From contig NZ_FOIF01000003.1 in NCBI RefSeq assembly GCF_900111575.1, forward strand, positions 39,510 to 103,509: a DNA stretch of 64,000 nucleotides, read 5' to 3'. The notes under the pieces were generated by a model. The model did no database searches. It saw nothing but the letters and a program-made list of their open reading frames with translations, and was not told the origin of the DNA. Numbering within the stretch: position 1 is the first letter of the stretch; each line of letters begins with the position of its first letter. Shown piece by piece: positions 8,921 through 17,646 of this stretch. This DNA is from Anaerobranca gottschalkii DSM 13577. Lineage in GTDB: Bacteria > Bacillota > Proteinivoracia > Proteinivoracales > Proteinivoracaceae. A program made the translations under genes and the position numbers.

Positions 8921-9845
8921 TTTCTTTCCCTCCTTTAAGAAGGCTGTAAATTAAAGCCATCCGGATATAAACCCCTAAATGGGCTTGCTCAAAATAAGCT
9001 GCCCTTGGATCACTATCTACATCAGGGTGGATTTCATTAACCCTTGGTAGTGGATGGAGAACCAACAAGCTATCTTTAGCATTTTTTAACATATATCTCT
9101 TTAGAATAAAGCAGTCCTTTAGTTTTAAATAATCCTCTTCATTGAAAAACCTTTCCCTTTGAATCCTCGTCATATAAAGTATATCTAATTTTTCTAGATC
9201 TTCTAATTTGTGTTTAATAACGATATTTGCACCAGATTTTAATAGCTGTTCCTTTAGATATTTAGGGATTTCCAACTCCGGTGGGGAAATTAACGTAAAG
9301 GTATTATCAGGATATCTACTTAAAGCTAATAGTAAAGAGTGGACAGTTCTACCATATTTCAAGTCTCCACAGAGGGCGATGTTGAGATTAGTCAATCTTC
9401 CAAGCTTTGTTTGAATTGTGAATAAATCTGTCAAGGTTTGGGTAGGGTGTTGATGGCCACCATCGCCACCGTTAATCACCGGCACTTTAGAACATTCTGA
9501 TGCTAATTTAGCTGCCCCTTCCTTTGGATGCCTAATAACCATTAGGTCACAATACCCTTCCATAGTTTTAATAGTATCTTGTAGACTTTCCCCTTTAGTA
9601 GTAGAGCTCTGATTAGAGTCAGAAAAACCCAGTACCGTACCACCTAAGCGGAGCATAGCAGACTCAAAGCTTAAGCGGGTACGGGTACTGGGTTCAAAAA
9701 ACAATGTAGCTAAAATTTTACCTTGGCAACTTGCAGAGTATTTAGCTGGATTATTTCTCATATCTTCAGCTAAAGAGAATAGATAATCCAACTCCTCCAA
9801 TGATAGATCTAAAGAGTGACATAAATGTTTTACCTTTAATTCCAT
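8913..9845 (-). CDS. pyrB: Aspartate carbamoyltransferase catalytic subunit
   Basis: The enzyme makes N-carbamoyl-aspartate from carbamoyl phosphate and aspartate, the first committed pyrimidine step. The 310-aa protein carries the carbamoyl-phosphate loop PSTRTR (about 52-57), GGHQHPTQT (about 129-137) and HPLPR (264-268). The ATG at 9845 is chosen over an upstream in-frame codon because AAAGGAGG sits 8-10 bp before it and the length then matches other catalytic chains. The 5' leader contains a PyrR-type hairpin that can pair with the ribosome binding site. It is divergent from the pyrC operon and co-transcribed with pyrI. Confidence 0.96.
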   Translation of the reverse strand: MELKVKHLCHSLDLSLEELDYLFSLAEDMRNNPAKYSASCQGKILATLFFEPSTRTRLSFESAMLRLGGTVLGFSDSNQSSTTKGESLQDTIKTMEGYCDLMVIRHPKEGAAKLASECSKVPVINGGDGGHQHPTQTLTDLFTIQTKLGRLTNLNIALCGDLKYGRTVHSLLLALSRYPDNTFTLISPPELEIPKYLKEQLLKSGANIVIKHKLEDLEKLDILYMTRIQRERFFNEEDYLKLKDCFILKRYMLKNAKDSLLVLHPLPRVNEIHPDVDSDPRAAYFEQAHLGVYIRMALIYSLLKGGKENA

Positions 9846-9852
9846 AAAAAAT

Positions 9853-9890
9853 AACCTCCTTTTTAGCCTCACAGGACTTAATTTAAAGGA
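9853..9890 (-). promoter_or_regulatory. PyrR-type RNA hairpin overlapping the pyrB ribosome binding site
   Basis: On the minus strand, AGUCCUGUGAGGCU (9878 to 9865) matches the known PyrR-binding consensus ARUCCNGNGAGGYU at every position. It forms stem AGUC/GGCU with hexaloop CUGUGA. Outside it, UCCUUU (9890-9885) can pair with AAAGGA (9862-9857), which is part of the AAAAAGGAGG ribosome binding site. No terminator lies between this hairpin and pyrB, so PyrR bound with UMP would most simply block translation. The consensus is established knowledge; the translational mode is inferred. Confidence 0.8.
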
Positions 9891-9904
9891 TTAACCTTGT
9901 AAGT

Positions 9905-9933
9905 AGCATAGCAAATTATTTTTTTAAAGTCAA
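9905..9933 (-). promoter_or_regulatory. pyrB promoter
   Basis: On the minus strand a -35 TTGACT (9933-9928) and a -10 TATGCT (9910-9905) are separated by exactly 17 bp. Transcription would begin about 50 bases before pyrB, leaving a leader that holds only the PyrR hairpin. Confidence 0.7.
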
Positions 9934-9936
9934 CCC

Positions 9937-9965
9937 TTGACAAATGTTTTTTTTAAAAGTAAAGT
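9937..9965 (+). promoter_or_regulatory. Probable pyrC operon promoter
   Basis: A perfect -35 TTGACA (9937-9942) is followed 17 bp later by TAAAGT (9960-9965), a weak -10; TATAAG at 9965-9970 is better but too distant. The -35 boxes of the two divergent pyr promoters are only 3 bp apart. Confidence 0.55.
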
Positions 9966-9976
9966 ATAAGAAACAG

Positions 9977-10102
9977 AACCTTTAAATCAGTCCGGGAGAC
10001 TGATAAGGATGAAAGCTTTGTGAATATGTAGAAAATCTAAGTAAACCTTAGATTAACTTTGTCATGTAAGTAAAGGTCTCCCGAGGGAGACCTTATTTTT
10101 TT
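9977..10102 (+). promoter_or_regulatory. PyrR-type transcription attenuator leader of the pyrC operon
   Basis: A binding hairpin (CCTT lower strand at 9979-9982, AUCAGUC/GACUGAU upper stem, then AAGGATG) is followed by an AATCTAAG/CTTAGATT hairpin (10034-10054) and a terminator. CGGGAGAC at 9993-10000 is exactly complementary to GTCTCCCG at 10076-10083, the left arm of the terminator, so an antiterminator can form. PyrR binding would favour termination when UMP is plentiful. The apical loop departs from the usual CNGNGA form, so the binding claim is by architecture. Confidence 0.75.
10073..10102 (+). terminator. Regulated terminator in the pyrC leader
   Basis: AAGGTCTCCC and GGGAGACCTT arms surround a short GA-containing loop and are followed by a run of seven T. 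The pyrC ribosome binding site GGAGG comes directly after. Confidence 0.88.
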
Positions 10103-10117
10103 GGAGGTGTGGGTCTA

Positions 10118-11344
10118 ATGGAAGGAAAAGGTTTGTTGTTGACAGGTGGTAAAGTATACAAAGGGGGGAGATTTGAGGAATTAGATTTACTTATCCAAGG
10201 GGGAGTAATAAAGAAATTAGCTAAAGGAATCCCACCAATGCCCCACTATGAGATAGTAGACGTTACCGGAAAAATAATCTGTCCTGGGTTTGTAGATATT
10301 CACTGCCACTTAAGGACACCGGGACAAGAATACAAAGAAGATATAAAGACCGGGACAATGGCTGCAGTCAGGGGAGGATTTACCAGGGTATTTACAATGG
10401 CAAATACAGAACCGGTGATCGATGAACTAGAGATAGTGGAAAGCCTTTTAGAAAGGATTAAAAAGGAAGGCCACTGTCATGTTGAAGTAATCGCTGCAGT
10501 AACTAAAGGGTTAAAGGGCAGGGAACTGGTGGACTTTGAGAAATTAGCACCAAAAGTTGTGGCATTTTCCGATGATGGTAAAGGAATACAGCAGGGGGAG
10601 ATTATGGCACAAGGGTTAAAGAAATGTAAAGAGTTAGGTAAAATCATCATCAGTCATTGTGAATTTGAAGGAGACCTTCCAGAAAGTGAAAAGGAATGGA
10701 GGATGGTTGAAAGGGATGTCAATTTAGCAAAGTTTTGGGATGCTAAAATCCATATTGCCCATGTCAGTACCAGAGAAAGTGTGAAAATAATTGAAAAGGC
10801 TAAGGAAAAGGGAATCAAAATAACGGCAGAAGCTTGTCCCCATCACTTTTTACTAACTGAAGATGAAATTTTAAACTCGGGAACTAATGGTAAAGTAAAT
10901 CCACCATTAAAAGGGGAAAAGGATCGGAAAAAGGTTTTAGAAGGTGTTAAAAGGGGAATTATCGATTGCTTAGCAACTGACCATGCACCCCACAGTGAAA
11001 AGGAAAAAAATCTACCCTTTAAATATGCGGCAATGGGAATGGTAGGCCTTGAAACGGCTGTCCCTTTAACCTTAAACTTAGTAAACACCGGTGTCCTAAA
11101 ACTAGAAAGGGTTATCGAAGCCTTTGGAGAAAAGCCCTACGAAATTTTTAATATACCGGGAGGGAAGATAGAAGAAGGTATAGAGGGAAATTTGACAGTA
11201 CTAGATATGGAAAAGGAATTCTCAATAGACAAAGAAGTTTTTTATTCCAAGGGAAGAAATACCCCCTTTAATGGCTGGAAAGGTAAGGGAGATGTTTTTC
11301 TGACGGTAGTAGCTGGAGAGATAAAATACAGAGGAGCTGAGTAA
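10118..11344 (+). CDS. pyrC: Dihydroorotase
   Basis: The zinc amidohydrolase cyclises carbamoyl-aspartate to dihydroorotate. The 408-aa protein is of the class I type. Metal ligands are visible: HCH (residues 62 and 64), a His in HIAHVS, a His in ACPHHF and the catalytic Asp in ATDHAPHS. A GTG at 10109 is also in frame but lies only one base after the GGAGG ribosome binding site (10103-10107), so the ATG at 10118 is chosen. It is the first gene of pyrC-F-K-D-E, downstream of the PyrR-type attenuator. Confidence 0.95.
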   Translation: MEGKGLLLTGGKVYKGGRFEELDLLIQGGVIKKLAKGIPPMPHYEIVDVTGKIICPGFVDIHCHLRTPGQEYKEDIKTGTMAAVRGGFTRVFTMANTEPVIDELEIVESLLERIKKEGHCHVEVIAAVTKGLKGRELVDFEKLAPKVVAFSDDGKGIQQGEIMAQGLKKCKELGKIIISHCEFEGDLPESEKEWRMVERDVNLAKFWDAKIHIAHVSTRESVKIIEKAKEKGIKITAEACPHHFLLTEDEILNSGTNGKVNPPLKGEKDRKKVLEGVKRGIIDCLATDHAPHSEKEKNLPFKYAAMGMVGLETAVPLTLNLVNTGVLKLERVIEAFGEKPYEIFNIPGGKIEEGIEGNLTVLDMEKEFSIDKEVFYSKGRNTPFNGWKGKGDVFLTVVAGEIKYRGAE

Positions 11345-11345
11345 A

Positions 11346-12224
11346 ATGTTTGTTCAAAAATTATTACAGGAAATTAAAAGTAAAGGAAATTCTTGTGTTG
11401 TAGGTTTAGATCCCACCTTGGAGATGATGCCAGATAAACTGAAAAGGAAATATTTGCTAAAAGGAAGTATGGAAGAAATAGCCCAAATGTTTTGGGAATT
11501 TAACAAAACTATAATTGATTATACATCAGAGTTAACTCCATGTATCAAAGTTCAAATTGCCTTTTATGAACGGTATGGACTGCCGGGGCTAGAGGTATTT
11601 TACAAAACACTGGATTATGGTAAGAAAAAGGGGTTAATGACCATCGCTGATGTAAAAAGGGGGGATATCGGTTCTACTGCAAAGGCCTATGCCCAGGGAT
11701 TTTTGACAAATTCCAGTATCGATAGTATTACAGTAAACCCCTATTTCGGCAGTGATGGCCTATTGCCCTTTGTAGAAGAAACAAAAGGCGGAGAAAAGGG
11801 GCTGTTTATCTTAGTCAAAACATCTAATCCTTCTTCAAAGGAATTGCAAGATTTAAAAACAGAAGATGGCCAATTTATCTACGAAAAAGTAGCGGACTTA
11901 GTTAGCAGTTTTGCAGGGGATTACACTGAGTTTTCCCACATAGGCTCGGTGGTGGGAGGAACCCACAGAGAACACCTAAAAAGGTTGAGGGAAAAACTAA
12001 AGGGATTTATCTTGGTACCGGGATATGGAGCCCAAGGGGGAAAAGGGGAAGATATCAAATATGCCTTCAATTCCCAAGGATACGGAGCTTTAGTTTGTTC
12101 CTCTAGGGGGATAACAGAACATTATAAAAAGATAGGTGAAGAAAATTATGGTTTAGCAGCAAAAATCTCTTTAGAAATGATGATTGAAGACATCAACAGA
12201 GAAATAGAGAAAGGGGTAAAATAG
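11346..12224 (+). CDS. pyrF: Orotidine 5'-phosphate decarboxylase, group 2
   Basis: The enzyme decarboxylates OMP to UMP, the last step of de novo synthesis. At 292 aa it belongs to the longer group 2 form. The catalytic Asp-Lys-Asp array is in ADVKRGDIGSTAKAY (D102, K104, D107), and the phosphate-binding end contains LVPGYGAQGGKGED. It starts 1 bp after the pyrC stop region, so translation is probably coupled. Confidence 0.95.
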   Translation: MFVQKLLQEIKSKGNSCVVGLDPTLEMMPDKLKRKYLLKGSMEEIAQMFWEFNKTIIDYTSELTPCIKVQIAFYERYGLPGLEVFYKTLDYGKKKGLMTIADVKRGDIGSTAKAYAQGFLTNSSIDSITVNPYFGSDGLLPFVEETKGGEKGLFILVKTSNPSSKELQDLKTEDGQFIYEKVADLVSSFAGDYTEFSHIGSVVGGTHREHLKRLREKLKGFILVPGYGAQGGKGEDIKYAFNSQGYGALVCSSRGITEHYKKIGEENYGLAAKISLEMMIEDINREIEKGVK

Positions 12225-12952
12225 TGAACTTTAAAGGAAAAGTAATTAGTAATGTGATGTTAACTTCCGATGTTTTCCAGTTGATAATCAAGGTTAATGG
12301 CAAAATGGATTATCAAATAGGTCAATTTGTTAACTTTTATCTTCCCCATAAGACTTTACCCCGCCCCATCTCTATAGCCGGGGGAGATGGAGAATATCTA
12401 AGATTTCTCATAAAAATAGTTGGTGAAGGAACAAAGTATTTAGGGAGATTAAGGCAGGGGGAAGAAATAAATTTACTAGGTCCTTTAGGAAGGGGATTTA
12501 CACTGGAAAATACCGAGGATAAAAAGGTGGCGATAGTAGGTGGTGGAATTGGAATTGCCCCCCTTCTACCACTAGCCCGAATAAAATTTAAAGAAGCCAA
12601 ATACTACTTTGGTTTTAACCAATCACAATTTGCCATAGATGATATAGGGAAAAAATACCCCTTGACAATAACCTTGGATAAAAATGGAGAAAACATAGTT
12701 GAAGCCTTTGCAAAAGACTTAGAAAGGGAAAGATTCGATTTTGTCTATTTTTGTGGTCCGGAAATAATGCTGGCAAAAATCCAAGATTTATTGGTGAATA
12801 AAGGGATTAAAGGGGAACTTTCTACAGAGGCGAAAATGGCCTGTGGTGTAGGGGGTTGCCTAGTCTGTACCTGTGCTACAGTAGATGGACACAAAAGGGT
12901 ATGTAAAGATGGGCCAGTATTCAGTGTAGGGGAGGTAGTCTTTAATGGTTGA
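12224..12952 (+). CDS. pyrK: Dihydroorotate dehydrogenase electron transfer subunit
   Basis: This FAD- and [2Fe-2S]-containing subunit passes electrons from PyrD to NAD+ in the class 1B dihydroorotate dehydrogenase. The 242-aa protein has the flavin motif RPISIAGG, the nucleotide-binding GGGIGIAPLLPLA and a C-terminal cluster with C207, C212, C215 and C227. The GTG start overlaps the pyrF stop (TAGTG). It ends 8 bp inside pyrD. Presence of pyrK with pyrD marks the NAD-linked, heterotetrameric enzyme typical of Gram-positive bacteria. Confidence 0.94.
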   Translation: MNFKGKVISNVMLTSDVFQLIIKVNGKMDYQIGQFVNFYLPHKTLPRPISIAGGDGEYLRFLIKIVGEGTKYLGRLRQGEEINLLGPLGRGFTLENTEDKKVAIVGGGIGIAPLLPLARIKFKEAKYYFGFNQSQFAIDDIGKKYPLTITLDKNGENIVEAFAKDLERERFDFVYFCGPEIMLAKIQDLLVNKGIKGELSTEAKMACGVGGCLVCTCATVDGHKRVCKDGPVFSVGEVVFNG

Positions 12953-13862
12953 TTTAAGTGTAGAGATTTTCGGCCTTAAACTTAAAAATCCCGTTACCGT
13001 AGCTTCTGGAACATATGGTTTTGGTGAAGTATATGAAAAACTTTATTCTCCTGAAGAGCTAGGGGCTATAACAACTAAAGGTCTAACCTTAGAAAAACGG
13101 GAAGGGAATAAAGGGGTAAGGTGTGTAGAGACCGCTAGTGGGATGTTGAACAGTGTAGGTTTACAAAACCCTGGGATAGATTTTTTCATTAAAGAACATT
13201 TGCCTAAGCTTAAAAAAAGGGGAATAACCGTATTTGTCAACATTGCGGGAAAAACTTTAGAAGAGTTTAAAGAATTGGCTATCAAGCTGGATAAAACAGA
13301 AGTCGATTTACTTGAGTTAAACCTATCTTGTCCCAATGTTAAAGAAGGGGGAGTAGCCTTTGGAATATCCCCTAAAAAAGTTGGGGAAATAACTAGAGAA
13401 GTAAAAAAGTTAACGAAAAAACCGGTAGTAGTTAAACTAAGTCCAAATGTCACAAATATTGTAGAAATTGCCAAAGAAGGGGAATACAATGGAGCCGATG
13501 GCTTAACCCTTATCAATACATTGCAGGGTATGGCAATCGATATTAACAGTAAAAGGCCAATCTTAGGCAATGTCTATGGAGGGTTATCTGGCCCGGCAAT
13601 AAAGCCCGTTGCCCTTAGAATGGTCTATGATGTCTTTAAAAATGTAAAGATCCCCATCATCGGTATGGGTGGGATAGTAACATATAGTGATGCTGTAGAA
13701 TTTATCTTAGCAGGGGCAACTATGGTAGGTATAGGAACAGGTAATTTTATCGATCCTTTAGCACCGGTTAAGATAATTGATGGGTTACAAAAATATATGG
13801 AAGAACATTCTTTTAATAAAATAGAAGAGATGGTGGGGTTAGCCCACAAAGAAAGGGGATAA
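12945..13862 (+). CDS. pyrD: Dihydroorotate dehydrogenase catalytic subunit, class 1B
   Basis: The FMN subunit oxidises dihydroorotate to orotate. The 305-aa protein carries the catalytic cysteine in [12 protein letters not shown] (C129), FMN-phosphate loops ([12 protein letters not shown] and [12 protein letters not shown]) and [10 protein letters not shown]. Its start overlaps the end of pyrK by 8 bp with GGGGAGG upstream. The pairing with pyrK supports class 1B rather than the fumarate- or quinone-linked forms. Confidence 0.96.
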   Translation: MVDLSVEIFGLKLKNPVTVASGTYGFGEVYEKLYSPEELGAITTKGLTLEKREGNKGVRCVETASGMLNSVGLQNPGIDFFIKEHLPKLKKRGITVFVNIAGKTLEEFKELAIKLDKTEVDLLELNLSCPNVKEGGVAFGISPKKVGEITREVKKLTKKPVVVKLSPNVTNIVEIAKEGEYNGADGLTLINTLQGMAIDINSKRPILGNVYGGLSGPAIKPVALRMVYDVFKNVKIPIIGMGGIVTYSDAVEFILAGATMVGIGTGNFIDPLAPVKIIDGLQKYMEEHSFNKIEEMVGLAHKERG

Positions 13863-13864
13863 AA

Positions 13865-14440
13865 ATGGGAAATAGAGTAGAAGAAATTTTAAAAAGTTGT
13901 GGAGTTCTTTTAAAGGGGCATTTTTTACTAACTTCTGGGAAACATAGTGGAGAATACCTCCAATGTGCTAAAGTATTTCAATACCCCCACTATACCCAAG
14001 AATTAGCAGGTATGATCGCTAAAAACTATGAAAAAAACCGGATCCATGGAGTTATTGGCCCTGCAATAGGTGGAATAATTTTGGCCTATGCTGTAGCTAA
14101 TGAGTTGGGAGTTCAAAATTTATTTGCCGAGCGGGAAAATGGTGTTATGACCCTTAGAAGGGGATTTAATATCGAAAAAGGACAGAGGTTTTTAGTGGTG
14201 GAAGATGTAATAACTACAGGGGGCTCGGTGAAAGAAGTAATAGATCTGGTAAAAAGTTATGGTGGTGAAGTGGTCGGGGTAGCCTCTTTGGTGGATAGAA
14301 GTACAGAAGGAAGAAAGTTTACTGAACCACTTTTTAGTTTATATAGAAAGGAAATAGTTACTTATTCTCCAGAAAATTGTCCTTTATGTAAAGAGGGAAT
14401 ACCTGTAACAAAACCGGGTAGTAGAACTTTTAAAAATTAA
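13865..14440 (+). CDS. pyrE: Orotate phosphoribosyltransferase
   Basis: The enzyme joins orotate and PRPP to make OMP. The 191-aa protein has the PRPP-binding signature [11 protein letters not shown] (residues 111-121) and a flexible loop with [15 protein letters not shown]. It starts 2 bp after pyrD and closes the operon. No clear hairpin terminator was found behind it. Genes for carbamoyl-phosphate synthase, PyrR and a uracil permease are not in this window. Confidence 0.95.
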   Translation: MGNRVEEILKSCGVLLKGHFLLTSGKHSGEYLQCAKVFQYPHYTQELAGMIAKNYEKNRIHGVIGPAIGGIILAYAVANELGVQNLFAERENGVMTLRRGFNIEKGQRFLVVEDVITTGGSVKEVIDLVKSYGGEVVGVASLVDRSTEGRKFTEPLFSLYRKEIVTYSPENCPLCKEGIPVTKPGSRTFKN

Positions 14441-14526
14441 AAAAATTACCAGTTTAATTTAAAAAACAACACTCCATAATAATAATGATTAAATTATTAA
14501 ATAAAATATAAAAAGGAGTTGTTGAA

Positions 14527-14790
14527 ATGACAGTAGCCAACAAATTAGCCCAAACTTTATCTAGCTGTGAAACAATAGCTGCCAACCTAAAAGCCTTTGC
14601 ACTAGATACCCAAGACCAACAGGCTAAACAGATGTATCAACAATGTAGTCAAAATATTGAACAGATAGTTCAACAATTGAGGCAAAGGTTAGATTATGCT
14701 ATGGAAGAAGAAGGTCAGTATCAACAAGAGGTAGGGGGATTGTACCCACAACAAAATACTACTAACCAACAAAATACAGATAATCAATAA
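14527..14790 (+). CDS. DUF1657 domain protein
   Basis: This small 87-aa soluble protein has an N-terminal helical domain (MTVANKLAQTLSSCETI onward to about residue 62) matching DUF1657, and a Gln/Asn-rich tail. DUF1657 proteins are found in spore-forming Firmicutes, often beside spoVA-type genes, so a spore role fits its position next to a germination locus. The biochemical role is unknown. It has its own AAAAGGAG ribosome binding site. Confidence 0.8.
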   Translation: MTVANKLAQTLSSCETIAANLKAFALDTQDQQAKQMYQQCSQNIEQIVQQLRQRLDYAMEEEGQYQQEVGGLYPQQNTTNQQNTDNQ

Positions 14791-14803
14791 TTAACGGAAG
14801 AAA

Positions 14804-14837
14804 AAGGGATTCAATGAAGACTATCATTGGATCCCTT
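14804..14837. terminator. Bidirectional terminator between the DUF1657 and gerB-type genes
   Basis: AAGGGATTCAATGA (14804-14817) pairs with TCATTGGATCCCTT (14824-14837) with one G-U pair. It is followed by a T-rich run on the plus strand and preceded by A-rich sequence that serves the minus strand. The minus-strand stop codon lies within the stem. Confidence 0.85.
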
Positions 14838-15956
14838 AGTTTTATTAGTTTTCCTTTTCTTGTTTTTATCTTTAATTTTTACAGTTAAGTATAGGAGTAA
14901 TGGTATTATTGTAAATATGGGAAAGAATAGATAAAAAAGGGGAACAACACTTTTTAATATTATATCAAACCTGGGAATTAAAAAGGGCATACTAACACCT
15001 ATCAAAACAGCCATAGGAACAGCAAAATCCTTTATCTCTCCAGTATTAAAATAGTCGCAAATTATTTGACAAAGGACAAAATAGGTGATGGTAAACTTTA
15101 AATAGGTAGTTCCATAAAAGATGGCAATATATAGGGCATCAACCCGTTCAAGTACTTCCCCAATTTGAATTAGCCGAACAGCACTGTAAGGGGGGTATGT
15201 TATATTTTCCATTATATAAGGATCAAAGGCAGTAACTGAAACAATGGTGCGGATGGATAGTAATAAAGTGCTCAATATAATAGCTATAAAAACATATTTA
15301 AGATATTTTTTACTGTTATTATCAGTAATAGTGTACTTGTAAAAGAAAATAATAGGCAATAGTTGGGCAAAGGGAAAATTCATGTTTGGTATTGCTCCTT
15401 CCAATACAGGGCCAATACCCTTAGCCATAATAGGAAGGAGTTTTGATAACTCTAAATTAGGGATAATTAACATGTGTAAAAAACAGTAAACTACAATAAG
15501 GATAGGAATTAAAAATTCGCAGAATCTAGCTAAAGTTTCAACACCTAGTTTCAAAGAATATATTGCCGGTGTTAAAAAAAAGATTATAAATACATATGGA
15601 GGTGTTTCCGGCATAACTATTTTGCCGAAATAATAAATATCTGAAAGGATCAAGTTGGCTAGCAAATAAAAAAATAGAAAGTAATATAAAATAACAAAGG
15701 TTCCTAAAAACTTTCCCCAGAATTTAATTATTGTTTTAGTAAAACACTTTTCTGGAGAAATACTTAAAGGTAAGTAATTACAGAAAATCACTATATAACC
15801 AAAAAGGGAAGCCAAGAGGAAAGATATCCAGACATCATTATTAGCCTCTTTGCTCCCAGGTAAATACATGATAACGGCTCCCCCCGATTGAGCTAAAGTT
15901 AATAAAAAGATTTGAAATAAGGATATTTTAGTTTTATCAATACCATTTTTTGACAT
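14811..15956 (-). CDS. Spore germination receptor subunit B (GerAB/GerKB-type permease)
   Basis: This 381-aa inner-spore-membrane protein has about ten hydrophobic segments and belongs to the amino acid permease-like germination B subunits, which bind the germinant. N-terminal sequence such as KISLFQIFLLTLAQSGGAVIMYLPG is typical. The gene has a GGGGGTGG ribosome binding site. It is divergent from the A and C subunit genes, whereas receptor genes normally lie in one operon (A-B-C or A-C-B). The ligand cannot be predicted. Confidence 0.88.
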   Translation of the reverse strand: MSKNGIDKTKISLFQIFLLTLAQSGGAVIMYLPGSKEANNDVWISFLLASLFGYIVIFCNYLPLSISPEKCFTKTIIKFWGKFLGTFVILYYFLFFYLLANLILSDIYYFGKIVMPETPPYVFIIFFLTPAIYSLKLGVETLARFCEFLIPILIVVYCFLHMLIIPNLELSKLLPIMAKGIGPVLEGAIPNMNFPFAQLLPIIFFYKYTITDNNSKKYLKYVFIAIILSTLLLSIRTIVSVTAFDPYIMENITYPPYSAVRLIQIGEVLERVDALYIAIFYGTTYLKFTITYFVLCQIICDYFNTGEIKDFAVPMAVLIGVSMPFLIPRFDIILKSVVPLFYLFFPIFTIIPLLLYLTVKIKDKNKKRKTNKTKGSNDSLH

Positions 15957-16038
15957 GATTCCACCCCCTTGTTATATTTTGTGATATATACAGAAAAAAA
16001 TGCACAAAATAAAATATCAGCTACTAAGGGTGGTGTAA

Positions 16039-17646
16039 ATGAAGTTTATACTGAGGATGTTAAATGATTTACTTAATAGAGGGAAAGGAACTAGGGGGAG
16101 TGAATTAAATTGGGAAGCTAATGATATTAAAGAAAAAGTAGGAAAGGATTTAAAAGGGAACATAGAAAAAATTAAAAAATACTTAGGTAAAAGTGATGAT
16201 TTTAAAATTAAAGACTTTTATATAGGAACCTGTCCACCATTAAAGGGTGCCTTAATCTATTTATCTTCCATGGTGGATAATAAAAGCTTAGAGCATTCAA
16301 TAATAAAACCATTACAACAAATAGAGAATCCTTTACTTTTAGAAGGGAAAGTTTCCTTTGATAATTTAATTTTAAGCACTATACCTAATGGAGATTGTAA
16401 AGAATTACAGGACTACCAATCTATTATTAAAGAGATTTTAAAAGGAAAAGGGTTATTACTAATAGAAGGTTTTTCTAAAGGCCTTGTGGTAGAAGTTGGG
16501 AAAAGCTCCGATAAAACCCATACAGAACCTAAAACTGAAAAGGTTGTCAAAGGACCTCAAGAAGGATTTGTCGAGGATATTGAAGTTAATACTTGGATGA
16601 TTAGGAAAAGGATAAAATCCCCACACCTTATAATGAAATCAAAGGAAATAGGTCGGCAAACGTCAACGGAAGTTAGAGTAATGTACATGGATAATATAGC
16701 TGATTTAACAATAGTAGAGGAGTTGTTTTCCCGATTAGAAAAAATAGATATCGATGGGCCTTTAGGTTCAGCAGCTATTGAAGAGTTTATTAATGATTCT
16801 CCCCGGAATATTTTTAACACAACCTTTTATACAGAACGATGTGACCGATTAGTAGCTATGTTGTTAGAAGGTAGGATAGGGATATTAGTTGACGGAACTC
16901 CCTTTGCCGTAGTAATACCTGCGGTAATTTCAGATTTTTTTATTACTACCGAAGACTACTATCTTAACTATTATTTTGCTACCTTTAATAGGTTAATTGG
17001 ATATATAGGTGCTTTTATTGTATTGTTTTTACCTTCTATCTATATTGCATTTACTTCTTACCATCAAGAAATGATACCTACCCGTCTAGCTTTGACTATT
17101 GCCGGAACCCGGGCTGGTGTACCTTACCCGGCATTTATGGAAGCCTTCTTAATGGAGTTGGCTTTTGAGGGGCTTCGCCAGGCGGGAACCCGATTACCTA
17201 CATATGTTGGTCAAGCTGTGAGTATAGTTGGAGCCTTAATTATTGGTACTGCCGCTGTAGATGCCGGCCTCGTTTCTCCTGCAGTGGTTATCGTTGTAGC
17301 TACTACAGCAATCTTTTCATTCACAATCCCTTATACTAATTTTTCTTTAGGTATTCGCCTATGGAGATTTTTTAACATGATCTTGGCAACGGTTTTAGGG
17401 ATTTTTGGGGTAATGACAGGTTTTTTACTACTATTTTTAAACCTATTGTCTTTACGTTCCTTTGGTGTTAATTTTATGGTCCCCTTTGCCCCTTTAAGTA
17501 TAAGGGATTTGAAGGATTGGTTTTTCCGCTTTCCCAGTTGGGCAATTACCACTAGGTCTAACCAGATAGTTAGGGAAAACTTCACTAAAGGGGGAGAAGA
17601 ACTAAGACCTCAACCTAGCAATAAAAGGGGTGAAAAAATCAAATGA
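16039..17646 (+). CDS. Spore germination receptor subunit A (GerAA/GerKA-type)
   Basis: The 535-aa protein has a long N-terminal cytoplasmic region (about 1-290) and four to five C-terminal transmembrane segments. Family motifs include VRVMYMDNIADLTIVEE, GRIGILVDGTPFAVVIPAV and TRLALTIAGTRAGVPYPAF. It assembles with B and C subunits in the inner spore membrane to sense germinants and trigger ion release. The ATG at 16039 follows AGGGTGGTG. The stop overlaps the start of the C subunit gene (ATGA). Confidence 0.93.
   Translation: MKFILRMLNDLLNRGKGTRGSELNWEANDIKEKVGKDLKGNIEKIKKYLGKSDDFKIKDFYIGTCPPLKGALIYLSSMVDNKSLEHSIIKPLQQIENPLLLEGKVSFDNLILSTIPNGDCKELQDYQSIIKEILKGKGLLLIEGFSKGLVVEVGKSSDKTHTEPKTEKVVKGPQEGFVEDIEVNTWMIRKRIKSPHLIMKSKEIGRQTSTEVRVMYMDNIADLTIVEELFSRLEKIDIDGPLGSAAIEEFINDSPRNIFNTTFYTERCDRLVAMLLEGRIGILVDGTPFAVVIPAVISDFFITTEDYYLNYYFATFNRLIGYIGAFIVLFLPSIYIAFTSYHQEMIPTRLALTIAGTRAGVPYPAFMEAFLMELAFEGLRQAGTRLPTYVGQAVSIVGALIIGTAAVDAGLVSPAVVIVVATTAIFSFTIPYTNFSLGIRLWRFFNMILATVLGIFGVMTGFLLLFLNLLSLRSFGVNFMVPFAPLSIRDLKDWFFRFPSWAITTRSNQIVRENFTKGGEELRPQPSNKRGEKIK

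Noticed and set aside
13043..13570. 175-codon open frame antisense to pyrD
   Set aside because: It lies wholly inside a clearly conserved gene, has no ribosome binding site and shows no family resemblance.
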